Shown piece after piece: positions 61,907 through 64,000 of a stretch of DNA of 64,000 nt (position 1 is its first letter; every line of letters starts with the position of its first letter). Location: the NCBI RefSeq assembly GCF_011386835.1, contig NC_088799.1:74481302-74545301 (forward strand), given 5' to 3'. The translations under genes were made by a program, and so were the position numbers. The stretch is from Chrysemys picta bellii. Taxonomy: Eukaryota; Chordata; Testudines; Emydidae. The notes beneath the pieces were generated by a model. The model ran no database searches, was not told the origin of the DNA, and saw only the letters and a list, made by a program, of their open reading frames with translations.

Positions 61907-62590
61907 TGTAGCGGGGTGAATACCTGCTCCAGCCATGGAGGGGTTGGAAAAGCCCTACAGAGGGCTGGGGCTGGGCAAGGTAAAACCCTGGCTGATTGGG
62001 GGAAGTGGCTGCAGCTGGGCCATGACCCAATCAGGCCACAGCTGGCTGGAATAAAAAGGCTGTGAGCCAGGAGCCTCTCTCTATATCTAGGGAGAGAAGG
62101 GTCTGGCTGCAGGGAGCTAGACATAGGGTACCTGTAGTGGAGCAGGCCTGGGGAAAGGCTAGGGAGTTCCAGCATGGAGAGCCCCAGGCTGCAGCCTAGC
62201 AGGAGGCCAAGGGGTACTGGGGATTGCAGAGGGTAGCCCAGGGCTAGGCCAAGGCAGCAGGTCCAAACCTAACCTTGCCTGTGATGAGTGGCCTATACTG
62301 CAGTCTGCCCCAGGGAATGGGGGCTAGTTGGAGACTGGCAGTGGCCTTATTCTGAGGTGAGGTAGGGATAGTGGGTGGGGGTTCCCCAGGGAGGGGAGAC
62401 CCTAATACTGAGGGGTGTACTGCCAGGGGGTAGCACCCCAGATACAAGGGCACTGGGGTCTGGGAGGGACACGGGGGGGCCAGAGGACAGGTGGCTCACC
62501 AACCTGCAGGGGGTGCTCCAGGATGCTGGAAGAGCTAATTCCTGAGATGACTAGCAGGAGGCGCTGTGGAGGTGAATCTGCTCCTCTACA
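61907..62590 (+). mobile_element. solo LTR of an endogenous retrovirus, second family
   Basis: The 684-bp block starts TGTAGCGGGG and ends CTCCTCTACA, so the TGTAG/CTACA termini are exact inverses. The flanks CAGGC (61902-61906) and CAAGC (62591-62595) are a 5-bp duplication with one mismatch. A TATA-like AATAAAAAGG lies at about 62049-62058. It is GC-richer than its surroundings and unrelated in sequence to the LTR at 265-1458. No internal retroviral genes are attached. An AATAAA just outside (about 62639) leaves some doubt about the right boundary. Confidence 0.7.
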
Positions 62591-62595
62591 CAAGC

Positions 62596-64000
62596 TCTCT
62601 TTCTCTTGCTTAGTATCACTCAAATTTCTGGTCTTTATTAATAAACCATCTTAGTGCTATGTAGGCAATGTGCCCTACTTGTGATGGACAAAGACTTCTC
62701 AAAGGTTGTCAAGAAGAAATTAAGAATAATCATGATAGTGATAACCCTTTGTATTTTTTTCTCCAAGTGATGAAGTGGTGGAAACCTACATCCTTATGGG
62801 AAAGCTGTAGACAGTTGTGGCGCCCTTTGAATAGGGGAAGGGATTGAAGATATAGTTACAAATACTTATTTTCCTCTGCACCAGCTTACTGGGATAGAGA
62901 AAATATAGTGTATCCACTACTGAAAACATTATTCCCTTTCAACTTTTTTTAAATCAAATTGCCCCTATTTTAGGATCAGGTCCCATATGTTTCATTTAAG
63001 GAAAAATATTTTGCAGCAGTGTATTCTCTCCTGTACCTATTTAAGAAAAGATGCCTGTAGTTGTATATAGTAGGAGGTGTAAAACACAGGAGGTGCTGTG
63101 CACCTATCTTTTAAAAGAACTGAACATTTACAACTCTAATTGAAGTCAATGGACACTGCTGACTAGTATTACTGTGTCAAAAAAAATCTAGTCTCTCTTT
63201 ACACAGATTTAGGCCCTGATCCTCCAAAGGGATGCACCCACAAGGATACTTATGCCTGAAAGTCAGTGGAACTCTTGACAATTTATTTTGGTAGGATTCT
63301 CATCAAGCTAAGGGTTGACACTTGTGAATCCTCATGTAGGCTCAGGCCCTCAAACTCATGCAGGACTGGTTGGTTTTTTAATCTTAGCAGCTCCAATGCT
63401 TCCTTAGTAAGGTGTGGGATCAGTTTCCACTACAGTGGGACAGACAGTAAAGAAGATGTGTTTATTTCAAACATGTATGGAATATATATGAAGTCTGCAA
63501 CGATTTAACCGCTCTGCAAACCCTCACTGCTTCTCTGCCAGGAGGTGAGCAGTTCTTTTAATCAATGAGAAAAGTGATGCAGCCTCCTATTCTGGCACAA
63601 GTCAAAAAAATTAACTGCTTTAAGCATGTGATTCAGCTGCCAAATTTAAAATAACTCCCTTTTTTTCTTAATTACACTCCCTGAATGCAGAAGGTCAATG
63701 AGGGCAACTGGAGAACAGCTGATTATTCCAGTATACCAACTTTAAATCGAACCTTGGCCCATTTAAAAAAGGGCTCTATATCACTTCATGTCACAATAGT
63801 GTTTTTCACTAGTGCACTTTACAATAAAAAAAAACCCCTCACTTTAACCATAAAACTTAACCATTATGTATGAATTTTCAGGATGCCCTAAAAGCTTTGG
63901 AAGCTAACAGTAAAGCCAGCTATCCTCCACATCACCTTATTCAGTTCCCTTGTGCTTTTCATCCACTCACTCTAAAAATCAATTTATTTTGTTTTGAAGA
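62596..64000 (-). other. DACH2 intron to window edge, nothing recognised
   Basis: AT-rich sequence without a supported exon or repeat boundary. The gene continues beyond 64000. Confidence 0.4.

Noticed and set aside
56945..64000. A further upstream DACH2 exon
   Set aside because: I found no minus-strand segment with acceptor, donor, matching phase and DACH-like sequence.

Overview
This window is animal nuclear DNA, almost certainly from a non-avian sauropsid and most likely a turtle. The evidence is several CR1 LINEs with different 3' tails, a tRNA-derived SINE with a CR1 tail, many small hAT elements with 8-bp target duplications, and 3' ends of Penelope-like elements (PLEs). The species assignment is an inference from remembered repeat families; no search was run. 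There are no bacterial-style operons, and most open frames are chance or transposon-derived.

The only host gene I recognise is on the minus strand. Five exons (56944-56799, 56179-56032, 49760-49617, 46150-46085, 31121-31084) encode the C-terminal part of a Dachshund-family transcription cofactor, best matched to DACH2. Splice sites and codon phases agree at all four internal junctions. The 5' part of the gene lies beyond the right edge. The last coding exon ends at 31084, and a 3' UTR of about 0.8 kb probably ends near 30262. Everything left of that appears intergenic.

Layout. 0-3.7 kb: solo LTR with 5-bp target duplication, 5'-truncated CR1, hAT MITE. 5.8-6.0 kb: tRNA-SINE. 7.0-9.7 kb: degraded DIRS-type gag split by an 834-bp hAT MITE that carries a G-rich minisatellite. 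12.3-13.6 kb: MIR-like SINE and second CR1. 14.8-18.0 kb: PLE fold-back, LTR-like sequence with a PLE end, long (TG)n. 20-26.3 kb: hAT MITE, mariner-like MITE, and a nearly complete 3.3-kb hAT transposon. 30.3-57 kb: the DACH2 exons and introns, which hold PLE ends, a 2.76-kb DNA transposon with long inverted repeats, hAT and Harbinger-like MITEs, and a third CR1. 57-64 kb: DACH2 intron with two hAT elements and a second solo LTR.

Three things most deserve attention. (1) The DNA transposon at 35141-37897 has roughly 120-bp inverted repeats ending CACTG/CAGTG, a 564-codon frame broken only by one stop codon and one insertion, and four palindromic 13-mers upstream. (2) Two PLE insertions from different subfamilies share the same fold-back design with perfect 75-76-bp arms and long target duplications, and a third, older one looks similar. 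(3) The PLE units contain a hammerhead-ribozyme-like core located at the fold-back breakpoint.
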